A stretch of DNA of 64,000 nt from Phycisphaerae bacterium (GCA_028285035.1 JANQQF010000155.1:1-64000), one strand, 5' to 3'; numbered from the stretch's first letter, positions 34,399-43,760 are shown. Made by a program: numbers and translations. The notes: generated by a model not told the origin, from the sequence alone.

Positions 34399-35265
34399 CT
34401 AAAATAAAGCATTGGCTAACTTTTTGCGATAAGCTTTCGTCAACGGGTCTTCTTCACCAATGGTGGTGAAGAGGGCCAACATTGCTTTTCGAGCGCCATC
34501 ATCCTGATATTGGCGGTCACGTCGAATCACTTCCAAAAATTGGTCCATTGCCTCAGCGTATTCATTCTGGGCTGCCAGCAAACTCGCCAAAGCATAACGA
34601 CTGGACACATCATTCGGATCGGCCTCAATTTTCGTCCGCAACTCATCGGCACTTTGGCCATCCGATTCTTGCTGGAACTGGGCTGTGGCAATCAGGGAAT
34701 CGGCCACGGCGCGTTCTGGCAGTCCTTCAGGGACTCGATTTAAGACGGCAAGTCCCTCATCAACCTCACCTTGTTTGAGCAGGGTTCGACCCAAACCAAC
34801 CATCGCGTGGTATTGACTAGGATTTTTCGCCAAAGCCTCGTTATAATTGGTCACGGCCATTGGTAATTGCCCATTCATTTCCCATTCATACCCCTGTTTT
34901 GCATAAAGATCGGCTTCCGAAGGAACCAACCCCTCTAAAAACTTGCGAACTTGAGGCTCTGGCAAGGCACCTGTAAATTCACCTGCTACTTTGCCATCAA
35001 AAAATGCTTTTACCGCCGGAATCCCCTGCACCCGATATTGCATCGCCGACTGTTGATTCTGGTCGACATCAACCTTAGCTAAAATAAACCCGCCATCAAA
35101 TTCGGCGGCCAATCCCTCTAAAATTGGGCCAAGTACACGACAGGGGCCACACCAAGCTGCCCAAAAATCGACAACAACAGGGGTTGTTTTGGACCGCTCA
35201 ATCACCTCTGTCGCAAATGTTTCATCTGTAACATCAATCACATAATTTGTCATTGTTGTTTCCAT
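34399..35265 (-). CDS. thioredoxin-TPR chaperone (CnoX/YbbN-like)
   Basis: A 288-residue protein with an N-terminal thioredoxin domain, active site W38-C39-G-P-C42, followed by tetratricopeptide-like helical repeats (about 125-288). The architecture is that of E. coli CnoX, a chaperedoxin that protects substrates under oxidising conditions and hands them to GroEL. The cysteines are intact here, whereas some CnoX homologs have lost the CxxC. ATG 35265 is chosen because GGAG lies 9 nt upstream. It ends 1 nt after the VWA gene, converging, and is divergent from the CBS gene. Confidence 0.9.
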   Translation of the reverse strand: METTMTNYVIDVTDETFATEVIERSKTTPVVVDFWAAWCGPCRVLGPILEGLAAEFDGGFILAKVDVDQNQQSAMQYRVQGIPAVKAFFDGKVAGEFTGALPEPQVRKFLEGLVPSEADLYAKQGYEWEMNGQLPMAVTNYNEALAKNPSQYHAMVGLGRTLLKQGEVDEGLAVLNRVPEGLPERAVADSLIATAQFQQESDGQSADELRTKIEADPNDVSSRYALASLLAAQNEYAEAMDQFLEVIRRDRQYQDDGARKAMLALFTTIGEEDPLTKAYRKKLANALF

Positions 35266-35434
35266 AAATACACACTCCACTTTCAAAAAATTCATCAAAA
35301 ATATTACGTTACGAGTATACCAAAAACGATCATTGAGGCCAACAAAAAGCATCCTATCTGAAACGTTTTGGCTAATTTGCCCAGCCTTGCCAAACCCGTT
35401 ACGATATAAACATATACACAAGGAGTTGCACCCG

Positions 35435-36823
35435 ATGGCAGCACAAATTTATAACTCAATTGTAGAAACGATTGGAAATACGCCCCTTGTCCGGTTAAAC
35501 AGCGTCACTAAGGGGATTCAGGCAAATTTATTCGCAAAGGTTGAATTTTTTAATCCCGGTGGGTCAATTAAAGATCGAATCGCCCTTCGTATGATCGAAG
35601 AAGCAGAGGAAAGTGGCCGTCTGAAGCCGGGTGGCACTATTGTAGAATCAACGAGTGGGAACACAGGTGTTGGACTGGCGATTGTTGCTAATCTCAAAGG
35701 CTATAAAACACATTTTGTTATGCCGGACAAACAAAGTCAGGAAAAAATTCAGTTGCTTCGATCCTTTGGCTCAAAAGTGACGATTACCCCCACAGCCGTT
35801 GAGCCAGAAGACCCCCGTAGCTACTACTCGGTGGCCAATCGACTGGTGGAAGAAACGCCAAATGCAATTTTGGCCAATCAGTATCACAATCCCGAAAACC
35901 CTAAATCCCACTACCTTGTCACTGGCCCTGAATTGTGGGAACAAACTGAAGGGAAAATCGATGTGTTTATCGCTGGGATGGGGACAGGTGGGACAATTTC
36001 TGGTACCGGAAAATTCCTAAAAGAGAAAAACCCTGACATTAAAATTATAGGGGTTGACCCCATCGGCTCGATTCTTTATGATCTTCATCAAGGTAACACA
36101 GATGCAGTCGCTGAGTCTTACATCATTGAAGGCATTGGTGAAGATTTCCTCCCCACAGCCACAGATTTATCAGTTGTTGATGAAATCATTCAGGTGAATG
36201 ACAAGGAAAGTTTCCTGATGACCCGTCGCTTAGTGCGTGAGGAAGGCATTTTCTGCGGTGGGTCCTGTGGTAGTGCAGTGGCTGGGGCCTTGAAATACAT
36301 TCGCAAATATGACCTGAACCCAGAAACGAACGTTGTGGTCGTGCTGCCTGACTCAGGCTCACGATATTTGGGCAAAATCTTTAATGATGATTGGATGCGT
36401 GAGAACGGCTTCTTGGAAACCTCTTTAGAAGAATCACGCGCAGCCAGTGTTCTTGAGTCAAAATCGATCAAAGACATTTACACTGCCACACCCAATGATC
36501 TGATGCGTGAAGTGATCGATTTAATGAAGCAAAAAGACATTTCGCAGCTCCCTGTGGTATCAGAAGGTCGTGTTGTTGGCTTGGTTACCGAAGTTGAGCT
36601 ACTAAATCATATGCTCTTCTCCACCCACGAGCACACCCGCGATGAAACAATTGCCGAAATGATCCGCACTGACTTTACCACAGTCGGGGTTGACACCTCA
36701 ATGGAAACATTGATGAGCGTCTTCTCGACCGCTCGTGTAGCGGTGGTGCTTGATGGCAATGAATTAGCTGGAATTATCACCAAAATCGACCTGCTGGATT
36801 ATCTCGCAGGCCGCGTGTCTTAA
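35435..36823 (+). CDS. cystathionine beta-synthase with CBS domain pair
   Basis: A 462-residue PLP-dependent enzyme that condenses serine or O-acetylserine with homocysteine or sulfide. The fold II catalytic domain has PLP lysine K46 (GGSIKDR), the substrate loop STSGNTG (72-78) and the phosphate loop GTGGTISG. A C-terminal Bateman pair of CBS domains (about 340-460, with KDISQLPVV and LAGIITKIDLL) may bind an adenosyl ligand and regulate activity. The CBS pair favours cystathionine beta-synthase over cysteine synthase. AAGGAG lies 9 nt before ATG 35435. Confidence 0.9.
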   Translation: MAAQIYNSIVETIGNTPLVRLNSVTKGIQANLFAKVEFFNPGGSIKDRIALRMIEEAEESGRLKPGGTIVESTSGNTGVGLAIVANLKGYKTHFVMPDKQSQEKIQLLRSFGSKVTITPTAVEPEDPRSYYSVANRLVEETPNAILANQYHNPENPKSHYLVTGPELWEQTEGKIDVFIAGMGTGGTISGTGKFLKEKNPDIKIIGVDPIGSILYDLHQGNTDAVAESYIIEGIGEDFLPTATDLSVVDEIIQVNDKESFLMTRRLVREEGIFCGGSCGSAVAGALKYIRKYDLNPETNVVVVLPDSGSRYLGKIFNDDWMRENGFLETSLEESRAASVLESKSIKDIYTATPNDLMREVIDLMKQKDISQLPVVSEGRVVGLVTEVELLNHMLFSTHEHTRDETIAEMIRTDFTTVGVDTSMETLMSVFSTARVAVVLDGNELAGIITKIDLLDYLAGRVS

Positions 36824-36838
36824 ATTGATGTCGCTGAT

Positions 36839-36874
36839 ATAGCTCTTGTAGATTCTGAAATCTGCAAGAGCTAT
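36839..36874 (+). terminator. hairpin after the CBS gene
   Basis: ATAGCTCTTGTAGATT and AATCTGCAAGAGCTAT (36839-36854 and 36859-36874) form a 16-bp stem with one wobble pair and a 4-nt loop. No T-run follows, so it may be an mRNA-stability hairpin before mrfA. Confidence 0.5.
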
Positions 36875-36889
36875 GGTCAATGATGACTG

Positions 36890-39391
36890 ATGTCGTTACA
36901 AGCTCTCCTAGATTATTGGAAAGTCGCTTCCAATGTCGCCCCTAACATCGTCGTTTGGCGAACCACCCCAAGCCAAATAGCTCAAACACAGCCTTTTCCG
37001 CCTGAACTGCATCCTAAACTCGTCATTCATCTAAAAAAACAAGGAATTGAATCCCTCTACACCCATCAACGAACAACCTGGGATTACATTCAAGCTGGAC
37101 ATCATCCAGTCATCGCAACGAGCACGGCCAGCGGGAAAACATTAAGTTACAATCTGCCAATTTTACATCACCTATTTCATAATCCTGATACACGTGCGCT
37201 GTATCTTTTCCCCACCAAAGCCTTAGCTCAAGATCAGGCCACGACTCTACGGCAATTTTTGGATACACCGGCTCAAGTCGCCACATATGATGGCGACACG
37301 CCAAGCAGTTTACGCCCAAAAATTCGCAAACAAGCCCGGCTCCTGATCACCAATCCCGATATGCTTCACACCGGCATTCTGCCCCATCATCCACGTTGGG
37401 TCGAATTTTTTCAAAATCTTCGCTTTGTCGTTATCGATGAACTGCACACCTATCGTGGCGTGTTTGGCTCACACGTAGCCAACGTCCTCCGTCGGCTCAA
37501 ACGGATTGCCAGCTTTTATGGCGCTGCACCCCAATTTATTCTCACATCAGCCACTATCGCCAATCCGATTGAATTGAGTGAACGCCTGATTGAACTACCG
37601 ACGGCGTTGGTTGATAATGATGGCGCAGCAAAGGGATCTCGACACTTCCTGATTTACAATCCCCCGATTATCAACGAAGAGTTCGGGCTGCGGCGTAGTC
37701 TACTACAGGAAAGTGTTCATCTCAGCCAGGATCTTTTGAATCATAATCTACAAACAATCATTTTTGGGCGAGCCCGACGGACTGTGGAGTTATTGCTCAA
37801 TTACATTCGAGCTGATGTCGGCAATGACGTTGCAAAAACTATTCGGGCCTATCGTAGTGGCTATTTGCCACAACAACGGCGAGAAATCGAGCAAGATTTA
37901 CGAAGCGGTCGGGTGCGAACCGTTGTCGCCACCAGGGCCTTGGAGTTAGGTATCAACATCGGGGGGATGGACGCGGTGATGGTGGCAGGATATCCAGGAA
38001 CGATAGCTGGTTTATGGCAACAAATTGGTCGGGCGGGCCGTGAACAAAGCGAAGCCCTTGCCCTTCTCATTACCTCGGCCAGCCCCCTCGACCAATTTTT
38101 AGCCCAGCATCCCAACTATCTTTTTGAGCGGTCCCCTGAGCAAGGCCTCATCGCCCCTGACAATTTGCTAATTTTGCTCCAGCATCTACGCTGCGCCGCC
38201 TTTGAGTTACCATTTCGGGCTAACGAAAAATTTGGTAACGTCGAGTTGGAATTAACCCAAGAGTTTCTCCAATTTCTAGCTGAAACGGGTGAACTTCACC
38301 AATCGGATGAGCAATTTTTCTGGATGGCCGATCAATATCCGGCCCAAAATGTTTCATTGCGTAGTGCCTCGCCTGAACGAGTTCATCTGGTCATTCAGGC
38401 AAATGATGACACCTATCAAACCATCGGCGAAGTCGACCAAGCTAGTGCATCCTGGATGGTTCATCCGCAGGCGATTTATCTACACGAAGGATCAAGTTTT
38501 GTGGTTGAACAGCTTGATTTAGAGGCAAACATCGCCCGCCTGAGGCCTCACACCAGTGATTACTACACCGAACCCAAGCGGGAGGTCACGGTTGAACTGT
38601 TAGAACGATTACGAGGCAATGAAGTTGTCGGGGCACAAAAAACCTATGGCGAAATTCTCGTGACTAGTCAAGTCGTTGGCTACCACGCCATTCGGTGGTT
38701 CACTCAGGAGCGAGTTGGCGAAGGTGAGGTAACCTTACCGCCTACAGAATTGCAGACCACAGGCTACTGGCTAACCTTGAATGACACAACCGTCGATTAT
38801 CTGCGAGAGCAAGGTCTGTGGGGTGGTGACCCGAATGACTATGGGCCAAATTGGAGCAAACGACGGAACCAAGCCCGAGCCCGTGACAATTATTGCTGCC
38901 AAATCTGCGGTACGCCGGAGCAAGGGCGCCAGCACGATGTTCATCACAAAGTGCCCTTTCGAATGTTCGAAACCTACGAGCAGGCCAACCAACTCGCCAA
39001 CCTCGTCACGCTGTGCCGCCCCTGTCACCGTCGCGCCGAAACCGCCGTGCGCGTGCGCAGTGGCTTGAGCGGCCTTGCCACCACCTTGGGGCATCTGGCT
39101 CCCTTTCTCCTCATGTGCGACCCCCATGACATCGCTGTCCACGCTGACCCCGCTTCTCCTCTAGCCGAAGGCAAACCCACTATCCTCATCTATGATGCCA
39201 TCCCTGCCGGTCTCGGCTTCAGCGAACGCCTTTTCACCTATCACAATCATCTGATTCAACAAGCCTACGCCCTCGTCGCCGACTGCCCCTGTCCTGAAGG
39301 CTGCCCCTCCTGTGTTGGTCCCGCTGGCCCCGATGGGCGAGGCGGCAAACAGGAAACATTGGTCATTTTGGGGCAGTTGACTAACGGTTGA
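36890..39391 (+). CDS. mrfA: MrfA/YprA-type helicase with inserted HNH domain
   Basis: An 833-residue superfamily 2 helicase related to MrfA, which in Bacillus acts with MrfB in mitomycin-type damage repair. The P-loop is TASGKT (79-84) and DELH is at 183-186. The helicase C domain contains VVATRALELGINIGGMD and QQIGRAGR. The DUF1998-type C-terminal zinc site is C799-P-C801-x3-C805-x2-C808. Between the helicase core and that domain lies an HNH nuclease module: C670-x2-C673, H685-H686, N704, C709-x2-C712-H713. This HNH insertion is not in B. subtilis YprA. It forms a unit with mrfB, whose ATG lies 72 nt downstream. Confidence 0.92.
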   Translation: MSLQALLDYWKVASNVAPNIVVWRTTPSQIAQTQPFPPELHPKLVIHLKKQGIESLYTHQRTTWDYIQAGHHPVIATSTASGKTLSYNLPILHHLFHNPDTRALYLFPTKALAQDQATTLRQFLDTPAQVATYDGDTPSSLRPKIRKQARLLITNPDMLHTGILPHHPRWVEFFQNLRFVVIDELHTYRGVFGSHVANVLRRLKRIASFYGAAPQFILTSATIANPIELSERLIELPTALVDNDGAAKGSRHFLIYNPPIINEEFGLRRSLLQESVHLSQDLLNHNLQTIIFGRARRTVELLLNYIRADVGNDVAKTIRAYRSGYLPQQRREIEQDLRSGRVRTVVATRALELGINIGGMDAVMVAGYPGTIAGLWQQIGRAGREQSEALALLITSASPLDQFLAQHPNYLFERSPEQGLIAPDNLLILLQHLRCAAFELPFRANEKFGNVELELTQEFLQFLAETGELHQSDEQFFWMADQYPAQNVSLRSASPERVHLVIQANDDTYQTIGEVDQASASWMVHPQAIYLHEGSSFVVEQLDLEANIARLRPHTSDYYTEPKREVTVELLERLRGNEVVGAQKTYGEILVTSQVVGYHAIRWFTQERVGEGEVTLPPTELQTTGYWLTLNDTTVDYLREQGLWGGDPNDYGPNWSKRRNQARARDNYCCQICGTPEQGRQHDVHHKVPFRMFETYEQANQLANLVTLCRPCHRRAETAVRVRSGLSGLATTLGHLAPFLLMCDPHDIAVHADPASPLAEGKPTILIYDAIPAGLGFSERLFTYHNHLIQQAYALVADCPCPEGCPSCVGPAGPDGRGGKQETLVILGQLTNG

Positions 39392-39463
39392 TGTCCTGAC
39401 AACACTTGACAGAATAGAACAAAAGAGCCACAATCCAAACACAAATATTTTGGAGGTTAAGAG

Positions 39464-40768
39464 ATGATCACAACCAACCTTCCAATCTTCCAGCCTTCCA
39501 AGCATACTGAAGTAAACTCAACAACGGACTCACCCATGCCAGCACTCTCAGACAAACTCAAAGCCCTAGGCGTAAAAGTTGGGGCACGAGATATAAAGCC
39601 GCCTCAAGAAAAAGTGCGTGCCCACCCGATTGAGACGGTTGTATCGGGCCATTCTGTTACGACGCCGTTTGGTCAGAGCTTTGTCCTTGATGAGCGATAT
39701 GATGACACCTATCAACACGGCAATTACGCCCTCCGTCCGCACACCTCACTCCATACGATTGCCGAGTGGGCTAAGTTTTGGGAAATTGCTGAATCGGATT
39801 TAGAGACCTTTGCCTTTGTCGATACCGAAACATCAGGTTTGGCTGGTGGCAGCGGTACTTACGCTTTTTTGATCGGGGCAGGTCGATTTGAGGGTGATCA
39901 ATTTCGGCTCGCTCAATTTTTTATGCGCGACCCGGCGGAAGAAGCGGCTCAGTTAGCCGCCTTGCGCGAATTTCTGGAGCCGTGTGAGGTACTTGTCACC
40001 TTCAACGGCAAATCCTTTGATGCCCCTCTCCTCAACAATCGATTCATCTTGCAACACCGTGAGCCGTTTCCGCTCATCGATGCCCCCCACCTCGATTTAC
40101 TTCATCTCGCTCGTCGCCTATGGCGTGACCGTCTGCCTAGCCGCGCCTTGGGTGATTTGGAGGAACAGATTCTGGGGGTTGAGCGCACCACCGAGGACAC
40201 CCCCGGCTGGCTCATCCCCAGCCTCTATTTCAACTATCTCCGCGATGGCGATGCTCGCCCCCTGAAGGGGGTGTTTTATCACAACGCTCAGGATGTTTTG
40301 GCGATGGCGGCTTTGCTAAATCAGATGGGGCAGATGCTGGTTGATCCGCTCAATGAGATTATCGAACACGCCCTTGATTTGGTCGCAATTGGAAAGCTGT
40401 TTGAGGAGTTGGGGCATACAGATGTGGCTATCCAACTGTTCGAAATGGGGCTGCAACGAAATGATCTACCGGAGGAGAACTACTGGCAAACGCAAGAGCG
40501 ATTATCCATCGTCCACCGTCGGAATGGCGACTACACCGCAGCTGTGGCCGTGTGGCAACAGGCCGCTGAGGGGCACCAAATTTATGCCCATATTGAGTTA
40601 GCCAAGTTTTACGAGCATAAACAGCGCGACCTCGAGCAAGCCCATTATTGGACAAAAACCGCCCTTACGATTCTGGAAACCAAGCCTGCTAGACACACTG
40701 AGCAACGTCGCTGGTTGAGCGAGTTGGAGCATCGATTGGCCCGATTACAGCGAAAATTGGGGCGATAA
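39464..40768 (+). CDS. mrfB: MrfB/YprB-type exonuclease with TPR-like tail
   Basis: A 434-residue RNase H-like exonuclease with helical C-terminal repeats. The DEDD residues are D120 and E122 (FVDTETSG), the FNGKSFDAPLLNNR segment, and the distal HNAQDVLAM. The C-terminal part (about 300-434) looks like tetratricopeptide helices. This is the YprB partner of YprA, so the pair conserves the mrfAB operon. GGAGG precedes ATG 39464 by 7 nt; a second ATG at 39536 is possible. Its product likely degrades DNA unwound or nicked by MrfA. Confidence 0.9.
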   Translation: MITTNLPIFQPSKHTEVNSTTDSPMPALSDKLKALGVKVGARDIKPPQEKVRAHPIETVVSGHSVTTPFGQSFVLDERYDDTYQHGNYALRPHTSLHTIAEWAKFWEIAESDLETFAFVDTETSGLAGGSGTYAFLIGAGRFEGDQFRLAQFFMRDPAEEAAQLAALREFLEPCEVLVTFNGKSFDAPLLNNRFILQHREPFPLIDAPHLDLLHLARRLWRDRLPSRALGDLEEQILGVERTTEDTPGWLIPSLYFNYLRDGDARPLKGVFYHNAQDVLAMAALLNQMGQMLVDPLNEIIEHALDLVAIGKLFEELGHTDVAIQLFEMGLQRNDLPEENYWQTQERLSIVHRRNGDYTAAVAVWQQAAEGHQIYAHIELAKFYEHKQRDLEQAHYWTKTALTILETKPARHTEQRRWLSELEHRLARLQRKLGR

Positions 40769-40778
40769 CGTACGTCAA

Positions 40779-40795
40779 ATCAACATAATGTTGAT
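40779..40795. promoter_or_regulatory. palindromic operator-like site
   Basis: ATCAACATAATGTTGAT is a perfect 8-bp inverted repeat with a single central base. It overlaps the -35 element of the promoter at 40791-40819. Confidence 0.6.
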
Positions 40796-40819
40796 ACTCC
40801 ACCACGACTATGATAGAAT
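40791..40819 (+). promoter_or_regulatory. promoter of the EAD-like gene
   Basis: TTGATA (40791-40796), a 17-nt spacer and TAGAAT (40814-40819). The palindrome at 40779-40795 suggests repression or activation by a dimeric regulator. Confidence 0.6.
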
Positions 40820-40861
40820 GGTGAATAGTAATATCAATTTGTAGCCAACTGAGACCGAATT

Positions 40862-41161
40862 ATGAGTCCTTACTCTCTCCACGCCATCCACGAACTCCTC
40901 AAAACTATCTTCGAATTGGAAACACTCAACGCATTTTGCCATACTCATTTCCCCGACGTTGCAACCCAATTTACCAACAGTGACAACAAAAATGATCGAA
41001 TCCAAAAACTTCTTGTCTATGCGAATGGCAAGGGGCAAATGGTCGAGTTAATTAAGCAAGTGGCCGATACCGCCGACATTGCTTCTGAGCAACTCTATCA
41101 ATTGCGGCATCAATTACAAACGATTATCGCCCGTCAGGAATCGACACGACGCGGCTTTTAA
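40862..41161 (+). CDS. small effector-associated-domain (EAD)-like protein
   Basis: A 99-residue protein resembling the EAD-type adaptor domains of bacterial conflict systems. The pattern HELLKTIFELETLNAFCHTHFP, then QFTNSDNKNDRIQKLLVYANGKGQMVELIKQ, matches EAD11-like consensus sequences that I remember (elFc..fp.v...f....k..ri..Lleya.r.g.l..Ll). Such domains usually link a receptor to a protease or other effector in one polypeptide. Here it stands alone with its own promoter, so it could be an adaptor, a decoy or a fragment. The C-terminal helix (SEQLYQLRHQLQTIIARQE) could self-associate. Assignment is by eye only. Confidence 0.55.
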   Translation: MSPYSLHAIHELLKTIFELETLNAFCHTHFPDVATQFTNSDNKNDRIQKLLVYANGKGQMVELIKQVADTADIASEQLYQLRHQLQTIIARQESTRRGF

Positions 41162-41214
41162 TCTATGGCCCAGATCAAATAGAGTGACCTCAACATCTGA
41201 TAACCGTATTGGGG

Positions 41215-41703
41215 TCATTGGTCAAAAAATTTCCGAGCCATTTGGGTATGAAGTGGAAATGCCAACTCGGTCGGGGTGGTGATAATACAACGTTCGCTCG
41301 TTTCGTGGGTGGGCGTGAATGGGGGCAAATCACTGCTGAATAACGGCGCGGCGCGGCCAAAAATGAGGATGTTTTTGCCATCAGGCGTGCTGTGGGAATC
41401 GAAGAGGGTAACTGCATCCGGCTCAATAGTCAACTGCGTTTCCTCGTATAACTCACGGGCACAAGCAACCTGCCATGTTTCCCCAAAATCGATAAAACCA
41501 CCGGGCAAGGCCAGCTTTCCCTTACCCGGTTCAATATCCCGCCGGATCAACAACAGCCCGTCATCCACTGGTTGTAATACGACCGCAACCGGTATCGGGT
41601 TACGAAAGGTCATCTGACCACACGCCTTACAGTGACGTGGCCACGTTTGGTTTTCGGCAAAGGGCTGTCCGCAGAAAGAGCAGTAGGTATCTTTTCGAGG
41701 CAT
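41215..41703 (-). CDS. Nudix hydrolase with N-terminal zinc ribbon
   Basis: A 162-residue Nudix protein. The N-terminal zinc ribbon has CSFCG and CKACG (about 8-30). The Nudix box is GGFIDFGETWQVACARELYEET (about 68-89), complete with REx2EE residues. It hydrolyses nucleoside diphosphates linked to another moiety; the substrate is not predictable, although zinc-ribbon Nudix enzymes include NADH pyrophosphatases. It converges with the EAD-like gene. Confidence 0.88.
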   Translation of the reverse strand: MPRKDTYCSFCGQPFAENQTWPRHCKACGQMTFRNPIPVAVVLQPVDDGLLLIRRDIEPGKGKLALPGGFIDFGETWQVACARELYEETQLTIEPDAVTLFDSHSTPDGKNILIFGRAAPLFSSDLPPFTPTHETSERCIITTPTELAFPLHTQMARKFFDQ

Positions 41704-41714
41704 AATTTAAATAC

Positions 41715-41762
41715 AGTAATTGGTAAATTGAATGGGAATTCTCGTTCAATTTACCAATTACT
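41715..41762. repeat. perfect 18-bp inverted repeat (TAATTGGTAA family)
   Basis: AGTAATTGGTAAATTGAA (41715-41732) and TTCAATTTACCAATTACT (41745-41762) are perfectly complementary, with a 12-nt loop. It shares its core with the repeat at 11990-12052. It lies between the Nudix gene start and the HemQ stop. Confidence 0.8.
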
Positions 41763-41838
41763 ATTTACTAACATGAGATGCTCAAGGGAAGAAGATGGCA
41801 TCACAAGAATATCTCTAACGATCTTATCACTTCCCGAT

Positions 41839-42555
41839 TTACTTTGGTGTCTGCCACGCTACTTTTCCGACAAAGAACGGGCCAAGACTGTCCAGATATT
41901 GTGAGGTTTGCTTGGTTTTGCGCATCGCTTGGACCACGGAGGAAATGGGGTGGAGTTCTTTGCCCAAAATACCAATAACAAAATCGTTGTCGTGCTTGTC
42001 AAGGCCGTGACAGGCGAGGCGAATGTCAGTCGCGTAACCTGCGCGACCAAAGGTGAAGCCGATGCCGCCGTGCTCACGTAAAATAATCTGCTGTTCCCGC
42101 TCATCTAGGGTTTCAAACTCCCCTTTTCGGCGCAACGGATACCAAATCACCCACTGCAATTCAGGGTCAACCACTCGCGAGTGGGGGCGGGTGATCAAAG
42201 TAGATAACAAATCATTTTCGTAGCCAATGGCATAGGTTCGGCCAAACATTGTAAATTCCGGCTTTGGCACCAACTCGGTAAACGGCGATTGATTGAGCAG
42301 TTTACGCAAATCGGTCACAAAATAATCTGGGTCCTCGTGCATCACCACTAAACCAATACCCTGCGCATCGTTCAAGTCTGTATATAGTGCGCCTTCTACC
42401 TCAGCCGCTTCCAACGCACTCATTATGGGACCGATATTTCGGCACTCACCAAAAGCCAACATTTGCATATAAAGACGACGATCCAGATAAATGGTTTCGC
42501 CTCCTTCATTTTTTCCCTTTTCACGCAAATCAAGCGTGGCATTTCCTTCAGTCAT
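41839..42555 (-). CDS. chlorite dismutase / HemQ-family protein
   Basis: A 238-residue member of the Dyp/Cld superfamily. The C-terminal two thirds carry the HemQ signatures YIGYENDLLS-like TYAIGYENDLL, WVIWYPLRRKGEF, the histidine-containing region EHGGIGFTFGRAGYATDIRLACHGLD, and LRQTKQTSQYL-like MRKTKQTSQYL. It most likely acts as coproheme decarboxylase in haem synthesis of Gram-positive-type bacteria, consistent with an organism that keeps HemQ. GAGGAGG precedes the ATG. Other haem genes are not adjacent. Confidence 0.87.
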   Translation of the reverse strand: MTEGNATLDLREKGKNEGGETIYLDRRLYMQMLAFGECRNIGPIMSALEAAEVEGALYTDLNDAQGIGLVVMHEDPDYFVTDLRKLLNQSPFTELVPKPEFTMFGRTYAIGYENDLLSTLITRPHSRVVDPELQWVIWYPLRRKGEFETLDEREQQIILREHGGIGFTFGRAGYATDIRLACHGLDKHDNDFVIGILGKELHPISSVVQAMRKTKQTSQYLDSLGPFFVGKVAWQTPK

Positions 42556-42581
42556 AAAGACCTCCTCTTGAAAATAAAGTT

Positions 42582-42664
42582 ATCAATCATCAGTAACCCG
42601 TCATCAATCATCAGTAAAAATCAGATGTAAATCACAGCCTGACTGATGACTAAATACTGATAAC
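42582..42664. repeat. ATCAATCATCAGTAA direct repeats and hairpin
   Basis: ATCAATCATCAGTAA occurs at 42582-42596 and 42603-42617 (21-bp period). GTTATCA (42579-42585) can pair with TGATAAC (42658-42664), with an inner TACTGAT/ATCAGTA extension. It lies between the mnmA and hemQ genes; no gene is seen. Confidence 0.6.
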
Positions 42665-42707
42665 TGGCTTCATGCTTAGGTTATCTCAACCGAGTAGTCA
42701 CCTGTCC

Positions 42708-43760
42708 CTACTCAATCACCCCACCACCCAAACAAATCTCGCCATCATAAATAATGGCCGATTGGCCGGGAGCAATGCCGGGTTCGTCATTTTCAAGCTC
42801 AACGCACCAGCGTCGCTCGTCCAGTTGCCCCACACGACAATTGTCGAGATGGGGACTGTGACGAATCTTCACCTGCAATTCGCTCTTATCAGGCGGGCCA
42901 GCAATCCAATGCATATTGGCCACGCTAAAACGATTGCGCGTTTGTTCGGTGACGTGCTCTTTGTGTGACACATAAATGATATTGTGTTCAACATCTTTCT
43001 TAACCACAAACCAAGGTCCGCCGTGCAACCCTAGCCCTTTGCGTTGTCCAATGGTATGAAACCAAAAGCCCCGATGTCGCCCAAGTGTTTTCTCGGTTTC
43101 AATTTCTACGATATCGCCAGACTGCTCACCCAGATAGGCTTCGACAAAATCTCGATACTTGATTTTGCCCAAGAAACAGATACCCTGACTATCCTTGCGG
43201 CTCTTGGTCGGCAAATCAAACTCTTCCGCCAAGGCTCGAACCTCGTGCTTTTGATACTGCCCAATCGGGAACAAAGCCCGGCTCAACTGGCCCTGGCTCA
43301 AGCTCGATAGGAAGTAGGTTTGATCTTTCACGGGGTCTGGCGCACGTTTGAGCCAAAATAGATCATCCTTCTCCTCAATTTGGGCGTAATGTCCCGAAGC
43401 CACTTTGTCATAACTAGCGTCGATACAGTTGAAAAATTCGCCAAACTTGATGCGTTGGTTGCACAAAATATCGGGGCTGGGGGTGCGCCCCGCTTTCAGC
43501 TCACCAATGGCATGATCAACCACTTTCTCGAAATATTTGGTCTGCAATGGCACGATTTCCAACGGCACACCTGCTTGCTCACACACCGCCCGAGCATACT
43601 CTAAATCGGTGTCCCAAGGGCAATCGCCCAAAAAGGCCAAGTCATCTTCCAGCCAGATTTTGAGGTAGTAGGCTGTGATGTCATGTGGGCCATCATTTTT
43701 GATTAAATTTAAAGCGACGGAGCTATCTACCCCACCGGAGAGCAGTACTGCAACTTTCAT
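42708..43760 (-). CDS. mnmA: tRNA-specific 2-thiouridylase MnmA
   Basis: A 350-residue tRNA-modifying enzyme that thiolates U34 of tRNA Lys, Glu and Gln. The PP-loop is LLSGGVDSSVAL (6-17). The two catalytic cysteines are in SPDILCNQRIKF and SQGICFLG. The sequence pattern (LKIWLEDDLAFLGDCPWDTD) is the plant/cyanobacterial-type MnmA. A C-terminal beta-barrel domain completes it. Length is normal for this branch. Confidence 0.95.
   Translation of the reverse strand: MKVAVLLSGGVDSSVALNLIKNDGPHDITAYYLKIWLEDDLAFLGDCPWDTDLEYARAVCEQAGVPLEIVPLQTKYFEKVVDHAIGELKAGRTPSPDILCNQRIKFGEFFNCIDASYDKVASGHYAQIEEKDDLFWLKRAPDPVKDQTYFLSSLSQGQLSRALFPIGQYQKHEVRALAEEFDLPTKSRKDSQGICFLGKIKYRDFVEAYLGEQSGDIVEIETEKTLGRHRGFWFHTIGQRKGLGLHGGPWFVVKKDVEHNIIYVSHKEHVTEQTRNRFSVANMHWIAGPPDKSELQVKIRHSPHLDNCRVGQLDERRWCVELENDEPGIAPGQSAIIYDGEICLGGGVIE

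Noticed and set aside
38800..39140. HNH region as a separate gene or a frameshifted insertion in the helicase
   Set aside because: The frame is continuous through the module into the zinc domain; no stop or start breaks it.
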